Assembly: GCA_021151685.1 (NCBI GenBank)
Contig: JAGKWS010000153.1
Location: 1 to 6,333 of the forward strand
DNA length: 6,333 bases
Direction of reading: 5' to 3'
Source: Chitinophagaceae bacterium
Lineage (GTDB): Bacteria; Bacteroidota; Bacteroidia; Chitinophagales; Chitinophagaceae
A program made the position numbers and the translations under genes. The first letter of the stretch is position 1. Every line of letters starts with the position of its first letter. Of the stretch, positions 1 through 5,429 are shown in pieces. Under the pieces are notes generated by a model. That model was not told the DNA's origin. It saw nothing but the letters and a program-made list of their open reading frames with translations, and searched no databases.

Positions 1-1
1 C

Positions 2-229
2 AGCTATACTACGAATGAAATTGAAAGAGATTCGTCTGAATGGTTGAACTTTTATTTAATTGAATACGCACCTGAAAACGATAGAGCGGTTGATCCCAAA
101 ATTGAAATAAGGGAATATACCGAGTTATTGACAGAAAACAAGACGCTCACCATCAAATTCAATGGGGAATACAGGAATTATTATCATCAATTAGCAGTAA
201 AGAGTTTACAAAAGATGCAATCCATTTGA
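2..229 (+). CDS. 3' end of an unrecognised protein gene (partial, cut by left edge)
   Basis: The frame is open from base 2 to a TGA at 227-229, giving the last 75 residues of a protein whose start lies outside the window. A TTG at 44 could serve as a start, but the frame continues upstream without a stop, so I treat it as internal. The fragment is hydrophilic, rich in Glu, Asn, Lys and Tyr, and ends KSLQKMQSI. It has no signal peptide, membrane segment or motif that I recognise, so no function is offered. It is the only plus-strand gene here and is clearly AT-rich (about one third G+C by hand count), whereas the minus-strand genes are near one half. That suggests a different origin, such as a horizontally acquired or accessory gene. 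The coherent codon use and an unbroken frame to the edge support real coding, but only 75 residues are visible. Confidence 0.6.
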   Translation, partial: SYTTNEIERDSSEWLNFYLIEYAPENDRAVDPKIEIREYTELLTENKTLTIKFNGEYRNYYHQLAVKSLQKMQSI

Positions 230-236
230 CTACAGT

Positions 237-262
237 ATGCCAAAACAATAAAAGTTTGGCAT
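237..262 (+). terminator. Hairpin just after the plus-strand stop, possible terminator
   Basis: A perfect 8-bp inverted repeat, ATGCCAAA (237-244) and TTTGGCAT (255-262), encloses a 10-nt loop and begins 8 nt after the TGA of the partial plus-strand gene. Position suits a transcription end. However, no T-run follows on the plus strand, so it is not a canonical intrinsic terminator. The right arm can also pair with a second TGCCAAA at 288-294. Confidence 0.35.
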
Positions 263-390
263 TGGCTTTGCCCACGCCGAACATAGTTGCCAAATTTCCA
301 GTTGGCCGTAGTTTGTAACAAAGAAATCGTTTGGCGTTGCCTTTGTCTACGGCAGGCATGATAGCCAGATTCTATCCAGCCGCCACGTAC
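244..390. repeat. Degenerate two-copy tandem repeat, unit about 75 bp
   Basis: Unit 1 spans about 244-316 and unit 2 about 317-390. The best core is 255-291 against 330-366, with 26 of 37 bases identical without gaps (TTTGGC.TTG.CTTTG.C.ACG at the start of both). After one 3-base gap the match resumes as ATT then TCCAG, ending at 301 and 379. Upstream of the core both units begin AACAA followed by A-rich sequence. Read on the minus strand, both cores are in the same frame and give NLAxMxxVxKxNAK-like peptides, but the minus frame stops just beyond copy 2 and overlaps the plus-strand gene, so coding is unlikely. An old duplication or a copy of a dispersed genomic repeat would explain it. Confidence 0.5.
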
Positions 391-584
391 ACACTTTCCC
401 CCAGAAACCGCGCCCGGCGCGCATGTACAGTTACATCATATACAACACTGCGTCTGTCATATGGCTTGCGGGCTTCACTATGTAAAGGGCATTTGGCTGG
501 TTGCCAGCAGTACATCATCTTTATGGGTAATCAATACTGCTACCTTATGTATACATCCATTTTCATCAAGAGAATAACATCCCA

Positions 585-720
585 CACGATGCCCCATCTT
601 GCCCCATTTGCCTCATCGTGGGGCATGTACAATGCTACACAATGTGCTGATAATCAGAGAACTAATTTTACGAATACCCCAGATTCAATGCAAAAAACAC
701 AAGCCACATATGGGGCATCG
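585..720. repeat. Cluster of competing GCCCCAT inverted repeats
   Basis: Several perfect pairings share the same bases. CACGATG (585-591) pairs with CATCGTG (614-620). ATGCCCCA (589-596) pairs with TGGGGCAT (619-626). TGCCCCA (600-606) can pair with the same right arm at 619-625. CGATGCCCCAT (587-597) is an exact 11-base inverted match to ATGGGGCATCG (710-720), across 112 bp. These foldings exclude one another. The cluster sits downstream of the minus-strand 341-aa gene, so if transcribed it would lie in that gene's 3' region. No known RNA family was recognised. Confidence 0.55.
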
Positions 721-742
721 CTTCCCACATGCTGGTTGTGGG
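692..742 (-). terminator. Possible weak terminator after the 341-aa gene
   Basis: Read on the minus strand, downstream of the stop at 778, there is a 6-bp hairpin CCCACA/TGTGGG (arms 724-729 and 737-742, 7-nt loop). It is followed by an imperfect GCC/GGC hairpin (703-716) and then a run of six T (692-697 as A on the plus strand). The T-run is not directly attached to the better stem, so this is a weak candidate. Its position, 36-86 nt after the stop codon, is suitable. Confidence 0.3.
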
Positions 743-777
743 CAAGCCCCGCTCTTCGCTCTCTTTCCCGCTCTCCC

Positions 778-1803
778 CTACCTTGCCTCCTTGAAGATGG
801 ACAGATTGAACCCTATGGCTGCGTACAGGCCACGGGCGTAGATGCCGGGGCGCATACCTATCTCGTACCAGCCGCCAAGGGTGCCTGTGCCACGGGTAGA
901 TAGTGCCCTACCCCCTATACGCCAGCCCACGGTAGTGAGACGGAAGGAACTGGTACTGACCTCGTACTGCCTGCCACCGGGTACTATAAACGGGTCGAAC
1001 CGGGTATCGGCCAGTATCACATCGGCATACAGCTCGCGGTAAAAGGCTATGTGCCTGCCCTTACCCTCGAACGTATCTATGTTGCTGGATATGCGAAAGT
1101 TGAGGTTGCGTATGCGGGTAAGGCCAAAGTACATACCATTGGTGTAACTATTGGTATAATAGTGGCCGCTAAGGGTGGCCCCGTCGGCAGTTACTACCTT
1201 GCCTTGTACATCGGGCTCCAGCAGCTTCCCATTCATGTCGGCCGATACTGCTGCATTGGTATAATACATACCCACACGGGCTGCAAAAATCTCGCGACAG
1301 GGAAATTTGGCATTCAGGTACCGAACTGTAGTACGTACCGAGCCGTCATAGTCCAGATTGTTGTAGGTGCCCAGTGTTACTTTTTTCCACGCCTTGCCTT
1401 TGCCATCGTAGCCATGCAGGCGTATGCCCACACTACCCGCCATAAATGGCTTCAGCTCGTTGAGTGTGCGGCTTTTTTCTTCGGCAAAGTTGTTACCAAC
1501 ACTATACCATGCACCCTTTATGCCACCATTTACCGATACCCAGCGTTTGAAGAATACATCGGCATTGATGCCCGTACACAGGCGGCCGGGGTCCATCACG
1601 GCACTTTCGCCATCGGCAAGGTGCAACTCGCCTATAAAGCGTAATTTCTTCGCGCGGTTCTTGCGCATGTATACCTCTATGCCATCGCTGGTAAACAGGG
1701 TATCTATCTTTGCCTTGCTTTTGCCCCAGGCACTGCCCCCGGTACACAACATACCTGCGACAGGCAATAAGAACAATAAACTGCGACAAAGGGCACGAAA
1801 CAT
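778..1803 (-). CDS. Predicted outer-membrane beta-barrel protein, function unknown
   Basis: This 341-residue protein starts at an ATG with a typical export signal: basic MFRALCR, then a hydrophobic core to about residue 19, with cleavage probably between about 23 and 30. A Cys at 20 follows Met-Leu, which is a poor lipobox, so a lipoprotein is less likely. The mature part has many short alternating polar/aromatic stretches, for example DVFFKRWVSVNGGIKGAWYS (82-101) and IGMRPGIYARGLYAAIGFNL (315-334). These look like amphipathic strands of an outer-membrane barrel. The segment around GWRIGG (293-298) and the closing strand resemble Bacteroidota barrel proteins of unknown role. It does not end in the usual terminal Phe; KEAR follows the last strand. 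It has its own promoter at 1836-1867 and sits last in the minus-strand series. The family resemblance is from memory and the function is unknown. Confidence 0.8.
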   Translation of the reverse strand: MFRALCRSLLFLLPVAGMLCTGGSAWGKSKAKIDTLFTSDGIEVYMRKNRAKKLRFIGELHLADGESAVMDPGRLCTGINADVFFKRWVSVNGGIKGAWYSVGNNFAEEKSRTLNELKPFMAGSVGIRLHGYDGKGKAWKKVTLGTYNNLDYDGSVRTTVRYLNAKFPCREIFAARVGMYYTNAAVSADMNGKLLEPDVQGKVVTADGATLSGHYYTNSYTNGMYFGLTRIRNLNFRISSNIDTFEGKGRHIAFYRELYADVILADTRFDPFIVPGGRQYEVSTSSFRLTTVGWRIGGRALSTRGTGTLGGWYEIGMRPGIYARGLYAAIGFNLSIFKEAR

Positions 1804-1835
1804 GATAAAAATATGCGGTGGTGAAGAATGTGGCG

Positions 1836-1867
1836 CAAAGCTACTAAAACATATGTAACACTACAAA
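1836..1867 (-). promoter_or_regulatory. Bacteroidetes-type promoter for the 341-aa gene
   Basis: On the minus strand a TTTG box (CAAA at 1864-1867) is followed after exactly 20 nt by TAGCTTTG (CAAAGCTA at 1836-1843), which matches the TAnnTTTG -7 consensus of the Bacteroidetes primary sigma factor perfectly. Transcription would start near 1829, about 25 nt before the ATG at 1803. It lies in the 92-bp gap after the 301-aa gene, so the barrel gene can be expressed independently. Confidence 0.7.
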
Positions 1868-1895
1868 GTGCAATATGTAACGATGCGTGCGGGCA

Positions 1896-2801
1896 TCATC
1901 GCTGGTAGGTGTAGGTGCAGTATATCATGGGGTTCAGAAAGTAGCCCCCCCGGCGCATGGCACGCGGGTCGTCGTAGTACTGCCACTCGCTGCTAAATGG
2001 CTTGCGGCTATACGTAAGCGATGCCTGCCCATACCCATCGGTTATGCCGAGTACCTGCCCGTTGAAGCCCGCCACTGCACTGTCGAAGGTAGATTGCATG
2101 GGTATCTGGCTATTGCCAAAGCCTGCTACCCACTCTACCGATACAAACAAACCATTGCCCACGGGTATCTTTTTGCTGCTCAGGTCTATTTTTACCCATG
2201 TGCCCCCCTTGCGGGCGGCTACTACAACATTGGTATCGGTTATTTCGCGGGTGGGCAGGTTGCCCCATTCATATACATGCACCCTGAATTTGGTGGTGGG
2301 TTCGCCCTCGGTAGATACGTAGACATATACTGCACGCAGCGTGGCATTGTATTGGCCGGTATCGGCACGTAGCTTTATGGCGGTTTCGGCCCCATAATTT
2401 CTGAAGAGCTCGCCTATGTGGCGCAACTTGCGACGGCTCTGGCCCAGTGTACCCTCGCGTTTTTTGCCATTGCGGGCGGTTATCTTCACCGTACTAAGGG
2501 TGGTGGCCTGTGGTGTCAGGGTTATGTGTAACGAGTCGGCCGGTAGCTGGGCTACCACCAGTTGCCGCTGGCCATACCCCATACTAAAGACGGCCAATGT
2601 TTTTACCACACTCGTATCGGCTGTAAATGCAAAGTAACCGTTCTCGTCGGTATAGACCCCCTGCCGCTGCTCGCGGGCTTCTATAACGGCAAACGGGATT
2701 CCGTTCTTCTTTTCATCGGTGACCCGGCCGCGAAAAACCCTTGTCTGGGCAGTGGCCGTCATTGTCATCATCAGTATACACAATAGCTGTAAAAACCTCA
2801 T
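1896..2801 (-). CDS. Secreted protein with CarboxypepD_reg-like domain
   Basis: The frame is open from 2858, but the start at 2801 is chosen because it begins a good signal peptide, MRFLQLLCILMMTMTATAQ, with likely cleavage near residue 18-20; the 19 residues upstream (MPAISLQPHQCG...) do not look like an export signal. Residues about 21-97 match the CarboxypepD_reg-like beta-sandwich pattern: FRGRVTDEKKNGIPFAVIEA, then GVYTDENGYFAF (48-59), then a hydrophobic VFSMGYGQ strand (71-78). Residues about 105-145 form a basic linker (GKKREGTLGQSRRK), followed by a second probable beta-rich domain (145-301) containing KFRVHVYEWGNLPT and TWVKIDLSSKKIPVGNGLFV. This architecture recurs in Bacteroidota secreted proteins. 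At 301 residues it is far too short to be a TonB-dependent receptor, which often carries the same N-terminal domain. Its role is unknown; envelope or surface binding is inference. It lies 67 bp after the 95-aa gene. Confidence 0.8.
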   Translation of the reverse strand: MRFLQLLCILMMTMTATAQTRVFRGRVTDEKKNGIPFAVIEAREQRQGVYTDENGYFAFTADTSVVKTLAVFSMGYGQRQLVVAQLPADSLHITLTPQATTLSTVKITARNGKKREGTLGQSRRKLRHIGELFRNYGAETAIKLRADTGQYNATLRAVYVYVSTEGEPTTKFRVHVYEWGNLPTREITDTNVVVAARKGGTWVKIDLSSKKIPVGNGLFVSVEWVAGFGNSQIPMQSTFDSAVAGFNGQVLGITDGYGQASLTYSRKPFSSEWQYYDDPRAMRRGGYFLNPMIYCTYTYQR

Positions 2802-2822
2802 GGGCTCAAAAATAGGCAATAT

Positions 2823-2838
2823 GCCACACTGGTGCGGC
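2823..2838 (-). other. Hairpin between the 95-aa and 301-aa genes
   Basis: On the minus strand GCCGCA-CCAG-TGTGGC forms a 6-bp stem (one G-U pair) with a 4-nt loop. A run of five T follows about 12 nt later, inside TATTTTTG. It could be a weak terminator of the upstream small-gene operon or an attenuating structure in front of the 301-aa gene. The distance to the T-run argues against a strong terminator. Confidence 0.3.
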
Positions 2839-2868
2839 TGTAATGAGATGGCTGGCACACAAATGTAC

Positions 2869-3156
2869 CTATCTGCGCCTGCGCCGTACCCACCGCGCCA
2901 CTACCAGATACAGAAACATGATGGTAACAAACGTGGCATACCACAAATAACTGCCAAACGGACTGGGCACCGATGCAAACCACAAAGCAGCCAAACCATA
3001 CATAGCAGGTATGGCCAGCACATAGTACAGCACTACTGTGCGGCGGCTACGCCCACGCCCCCATGCCATACCCAACAGTATGGCTGTGAGCAAAGGTGCC
3101 AATGCCGATAAATAAATGGCAATGTGCAAAACTTCTATGCCGCCGGATGAATTCAT
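2869..3156 (-). CDS. Small integral membrane protein (95 aa), unknown function
   Basis: The ATG start at 3156 lies 12 bp after the stop of the DUF4440-like gene, so the two are almost certainly co-transcribed. Three hydrophobic segments are visible at about residues 9-31, 40-61 and 68-89. A basic loop GRGRSRR (34-39 region) separates the first two, and the protein ends in five consecutive Arg. The positive-inside rule would place both basic regions in the cytoplasm, which fits three helices only if the first loop and the C-terminus are on the same side. I do not recognise the family. Similar short three-helix proteins are common in Bacteroidota genomes without assigned roles. Confidence 0.75.
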   Translation of the reverse strand: MNSSGGIEVLHIAIYLSALAPLLTAILLGMAWGRGRSRRTVVLYYVLAIPAMYGLAALWFASVPSPFGSYLWYATFVTIMFLYLVVARWVRRRRR

Positions 3157-3168
3157 GAGATATGGCAG

Positions 3169-3594
3169 TTAGCTGCTATGGTCGGCAATGATGACCCACT
3201 GCCCCTTTATTTTGCGCAGCAGCAGGGTGTACGAGCCGCCTACATTGCCGGCACTGCGTTGCAAAGCCCATTTGCCCACCACAAAGTAATACGCTGCCGA
3301 CAGCCGTTTCATGCTGAGTATGGTAGATGTAAGGGTGCCGGTATGTGCGGTATCGGGGTAGGCTTTTTTGTAGCGGGCCAGCGTGGCCGTATAGCCCCAT
3401 GTGGGGCCTTTAGACCCTATAAAGAGCAGGCTATCATCTTCCCAATAGCCGTGCATGTAGCCATCTATATTGGCCTTGTTCCATTCTACCACCTGTTTGG
3501 CCAGCATGGTTCGTATGGCTGTCTCATCGCGGTTTTGTGCTATGAGTGTGGTGCTCAATAGTAGTAGCAGGGCTGTAAGCAGGCGTAGCATCAT
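3169..3594 (-). CDS. Secreted DUF4440 / NTF2-like (SnoaL-fold) protein
   Basis: This 141-residue protein has a signal peptide, MMLRLLTALLLLLSTTLIAQ, with likely cleavage after residue 20. The rest fits the DUF4440 / nuclear transport factor 2-like cone fold. An N-terminal helix DETAIRTMLAKQVVEWNKAN leads into DGYMHGYWEDDSLLFIGSKG (44-63), GPTWGY (63-68), a helix with RYKKAYPD (74-81), then strands ending KGQWVIIADHSS at the C-terminus. Family members have roles ranging from ketosteroid isomerase-like enzymes to non-catalytic binding. No catalytic set can be assigned here, so the substrate is unknown; the periplasm is the likely location. Length is normal for the family. Its ATG overlaps the TGA of the upstream small membrane gene as ATGA (3591-3594), a sign of translational coupling. 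A second ATG follows directly and could also be used. Confidence 0.88.
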   Translation of the reverse strand: MMLRLLTALLLLLSTTLIAQNRDETAIRTMLAKQVVEWNKANIDGYMHGYWEDDSLLFIGSKGPTWGYTATLARYKKAYPDTAHTGTLTSTILSMKRLSAAYYFVVGKWALQRSAGNVGGSYTLLLRKIKGQWVIIADHSS

Positions 3595-3770
3595 ATACGG
3601 TAATGGTCGTTATTGGGGAAGAACAGAAAGCACACAAGGTATATAAAAAGTCCGGCAGCCATCATGATGAGGCCCACTTTCCGACCTTTGTCCTTTGCGG
3701 TAAACGCCAGTATGATGCCCGGTAGAAACAGGCATGTACCAATAAACAATACTGTAAGCAGTTCTCCCAT
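3591..3770 (-). CDS. Small two-helix membrane protein (59 aa), unknown function
   Basis: The frame is open from a TTG at 3785, but the first ATG is at 3770 and gives a cleaner N-terminus, MGELLTVLFIGTCLFLPGII, so that start is preferred. Two hydrophobic helices (about residues 4-23 and 33-52) flank a basic turn, AKDKGRKVG, which would be cytoplasmic. The tail is FPNNDHYRI. It resembles a PLPxxD/PMP3-like hairpin only in general shape; I do not assign it to a family. It is the first gene of a three-gene operon and overlaps the DUF4440-like gene by 4 bp. The coding call rests on this overlap, the hydropathy pattern and the fit in a gap between terminator and next gene. No clear promoter was found between 3771 and 3863. 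Confidence 0.68.
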   Translation of the reverse strand: MGELLTVLFIGTCLFLPGIILAFTAKDKGRKVGLIMMAAGLFIYLVCFLFFPNNDHYRI

Positions 3771-3863
3771 AATGCGGATATGCAACGGGGCAAATTTCGG
3801 AAAATATCAGAAACGCCTGCCATGTACTATTGTTATACAGGGGTTATTGCTACAGGCAGCAAC

Positions 3864-3889
3864 AAAAAGCCCCCGCATCAGGCGGGGGC
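3864..3889 (-). terminator. Strong intrinsic terminator after the TPR gene
   Basis: On the minus strand a perfect 8-bp GC-rich stem, GCCCCCGC and GCGGGGGC, closes a 5-nt loop (plus-strand arms 3869-3876 and 3882-3889). It is followed at once by five T (A at 3864-3868). The hairpin begins 12 bp after the TAG of the TPR gene. It should separate the TPR gene from the small-gene operon that follows. Confidence 0.93.
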
Positions 3890-3901
3890 ATGTTGGCGAT
3901 T

Positions 3902-5326
3902 CTATTTACGTTTTATCTTCTTGTACCGGGCTATCAGCTCTGCTACGGGTGCCCGCATCAGGTATTCGGGGTTCAGCTCGGTAAACATTTTGGCCTTGGA
4001 TGGTGCCAGATTCAGGGCCTTTTCCAACTGTAGTACGGCCTCGCGGGCCTTGCCCAGCTCCAGCAGGCAGGCAGCGGTCATGTACACAAAGTCGGCCTTT
4101 TCGCCACAATGTTCGGTAGCGGCCTGTAGTTGCTCCAGTGCCTCGTCGTAGTAGCCGGTAGCATACAATGCCTTTACAAACGCCATCCAAGTAGATTTAC
4201 TGTCTGGCTTCAGGCTTACAGCCTTCAGAAAGCACACCAATGCCTCGCTGTTTACGTGCAGCTCCATGAGGCAGTTGCCTATGGCCATGTTGTACAGGGC
4301 ATTGTTATTGTTTATCTGCAATGCTTTAGAGAACGATTTGATGGCCTGTTCCCACTTTTTTTCGCGGGTATAAGTTTCTCCTATCTTGAAGAAGATATTA
4401 TCGTCCTGCGGGTTCAGCTGCAATGCTTGCCTATAGTATTGGCGGGCACGGCCATAGTCTTTGCGTTTCTCCCAACAGTAACCCATAGCCTCAAATATCA
4501 CATCTTCGGGCCGTGCTATTTCCAAATGTTTTTCCAATACCTCCAGTGCCTTGTCGTACTGTTTCAGGCGCATGTAGGCATCGGCCATATTGCGGTAGGC
4601 AAATTCAAATTTCTCGTCTATGGCCACACAATACAGGTAGGCATCAATGCTTTTCTCGTACATGCGCAACCCCTGAAAGGCAGCCCCCATATTGAACCAA
4701 GCCAGTGCATTGAAGGGGTCTTCATCGGTAATGTGGGCATGTATGGCCACACTTTCGTCCAACCGTCCTGTAAATTCGGCCCAGAAGCATATTTTTTGCA
4801 GGGCTTCCTCGTTGCGGCGGTCTATGGCTATAATGCGTTTCAGGGTATCGAACACGGCATCAAACTGTTCGTTTTCGTCATATACGTCCGACAGTTCCAG
4901 CAGTATTTCCACCTTTTCTTTTCCTTCAAACTGCTCGCTCTGTTGCTCGAGCCATTGTGCCGCCTGGTCGTGGCGGTATTGCGACATCAGTATATCGGCA
5001 CGCAACAACACTGCATCCAGGTTGTTCATGTCGTACTGTTGCATTTCGTCCAATGCCTTCAGTGCCTGACCATATTTTTGGGCCTGGGTAAGTATTTCGG
5101 CCCTCAGCAATAGAATACTGGCAGAGAACGGGTAGTAGGTTCGGGCAATATCGCAGGCCAGCATGGCCTGTTCTTCGTTATTATTCTGAAAGTAATGTTC
5201 AATTACCTTTTCAAACTCCTCTTCATCCAACATGGTTGCGGATTCGCCCTTCTTCAGTTCCTCGTACCTCCGCAGTATTTCGTCTAATGCGCCCCACTCA
5301 TTTTCGCTGAAATCATCATCAAACAT
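3902..5326 (-). CDS. Tetratricopeptide repeat (TPR) protein, about 12 repeats
   Basis: The frame opens at a TTG at 5356, but the first ATG at 5326 (MFDDDFSENEW) is the likely start, giving 474 residues. After an acidic N-terminal helix (1-30), about twelve helix-turn-helix units of 32-35 residues cover roughly 35-441. Clear examples are NALAWFNMGAAFQGLRMYEK (206-225), AYRNMADAYMRLKQYDKALE (243-262) and NIFFKIGETYTREKKWEQAI (310-329), with the usual small residues at positions 8 and 20 and Pro or Asn near the repeat ends. The protein ends in a basic helix, IARYKKIKRK. There is no signal peptide or membrane segment, so it should be cytoplasmic. TPR arrays bind other proteins, and the partner cannot be read from sequence. 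It is bounded by a strong terminator downstream and a 103-bp gap upstream, so it may be a single-gene unit next to an O-antigen ligase-like gene; a shared role is only a guess. Confidence 0.92.
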   Translation of the reverse strand: MFDDDFSENEWGALDEILRRYEELKKGESATMLDEEEFEKVIEHYFQNNNEEQAMLACDIARTYYPFSASILLLRAEILTQAQKYGQALKALDEMQQYDMNNLDAVLLRADILMSQYRHDQAAQWLEQQSEQFEGKEKVEILLELSDVYDENEQFDAVFDTLKRIIAIDRRNEEALQKICFWAEFTGRLDESVAIHAHITDEDPFNALAWFNMGAAFQGLRMYEKSIDAYLYCVAIDEKFEFAYRNMADAYMRLKQYDKALEVLEKHLEIARPEDVIFEAMGYCWEKRKDYGRARQYYRQALQLNPQDDNIFFKIGETYTREKKWEQAIKSFSKALQINNNNALYNMAIGNCLMELHVNSEALVCFLKAVSLKPDSKSTWMAFVKALYATGYYDEALEQLQAATEHCGEKADFVYMTAACLLELGKAREAVLQLEKALNLAPSKAKMFTELNPEYLMRAPVAELIARYKKIKRK

Positions 5327-5343
5327 AAGCACATGATTTATAC

Positions 5344-5400
5344 CAAAGTTACACAAAAGGAGATACCTTGTATATAGAGGGGTGTTATGGCTATGTCAAA
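5344..5400 (-). promoter_or_regulatory. Candidate promoter elements upstream of the TPR gene
   Basis: Two partial Bacteroidetes-type matches lie here on the minus strand. TAACTTTG (plus 5344-5351) fits the -7 consensus exactly, but there is no TTTG 19-21 nt upstream. A TTTG (plus CAAA, 5397-5400) stands 20 nt before TATATACA (plus 5369-5376), where only part of the -7 box matches. Either would give a short leader to the ATG at 5326. Neither is complete, so only the general position is supported. Confidence 0.35.
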
Positions 5401-5429
5401 AATATACACAGGTTGCCCACAAAATAGTG

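Larger units (their letters stand above)
230..777. other. Gene-free convergent spacer with repeats and hairpins
   Basis: This 548-bp stretch separates the end of the plus-strand gene from the end of the minus-strand 341-aa gene. Open frames cross it in several directions, but their translations are low in order, run antisense into the flanking genes and match no family I know. I see no tRNA or rRNA and no convincing TTTG/TAnnTTTG promoter on either strand. It contains a degenerate tandem repeat (about 244-390), alternating TGCCAAA/TTTGGCA blocks (238-335), a small perfect hairpin GCTGG-TTG-CCAGC (496-508), a cluster of GCCCCAT-type inverted repeats (585-720), and two possible terminators at its ends. 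A structured RNA or 3' UTR is possible but unproven. Confidence 0.6.

Noticed and set aside
159..359. A 66-residue minus-strand frame with repeated xVxKxNAK peptides
   Set aside because: It overlaps the plus-strand gene end on the opposite strand and the repeat explains the peptide similarity. I report the repeat instead of a gene.
331..903. A 190-residue plus-strand open frame across the spacer
   Set aside because: It opens inside the repeat, runs 126 bases antisense into the well supported 341-aa gene, and its translation has no domain, signal or consistent hydropathy.
1881..1901. Short inverted repeats (GATGC/GCATC) at the end of the 301-aa gene
   Set aside because: The stem is 5 bp, overlaps the stop codon and has no T-run after it, so it is not a supportable terminator.
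3394..3407. Near-perfect palindrome GCCCCATGTGGGGC, similar to the GCCCCAT repeats of the spacer
   Set aside because: It lies inside the DUF4440-like gene and encodes the conserved GPTWG stretch, so coding constraint explains it.
4130..5113. A 327-residue plus-strand frame
   Set aside because: It is antisense to the TPR gene, whose repeated helices are clear. Its translation is full of Cys, His and Gln runs typical of a shadow frame.
5397..5423. TATTTTTG with an upstream TTTG after the ligase-like gene
   Set aside because: The two boxes are only 15 nt apart, shorter than the usual 19-21 nt spacing, so I do not call a promoter from this pair.
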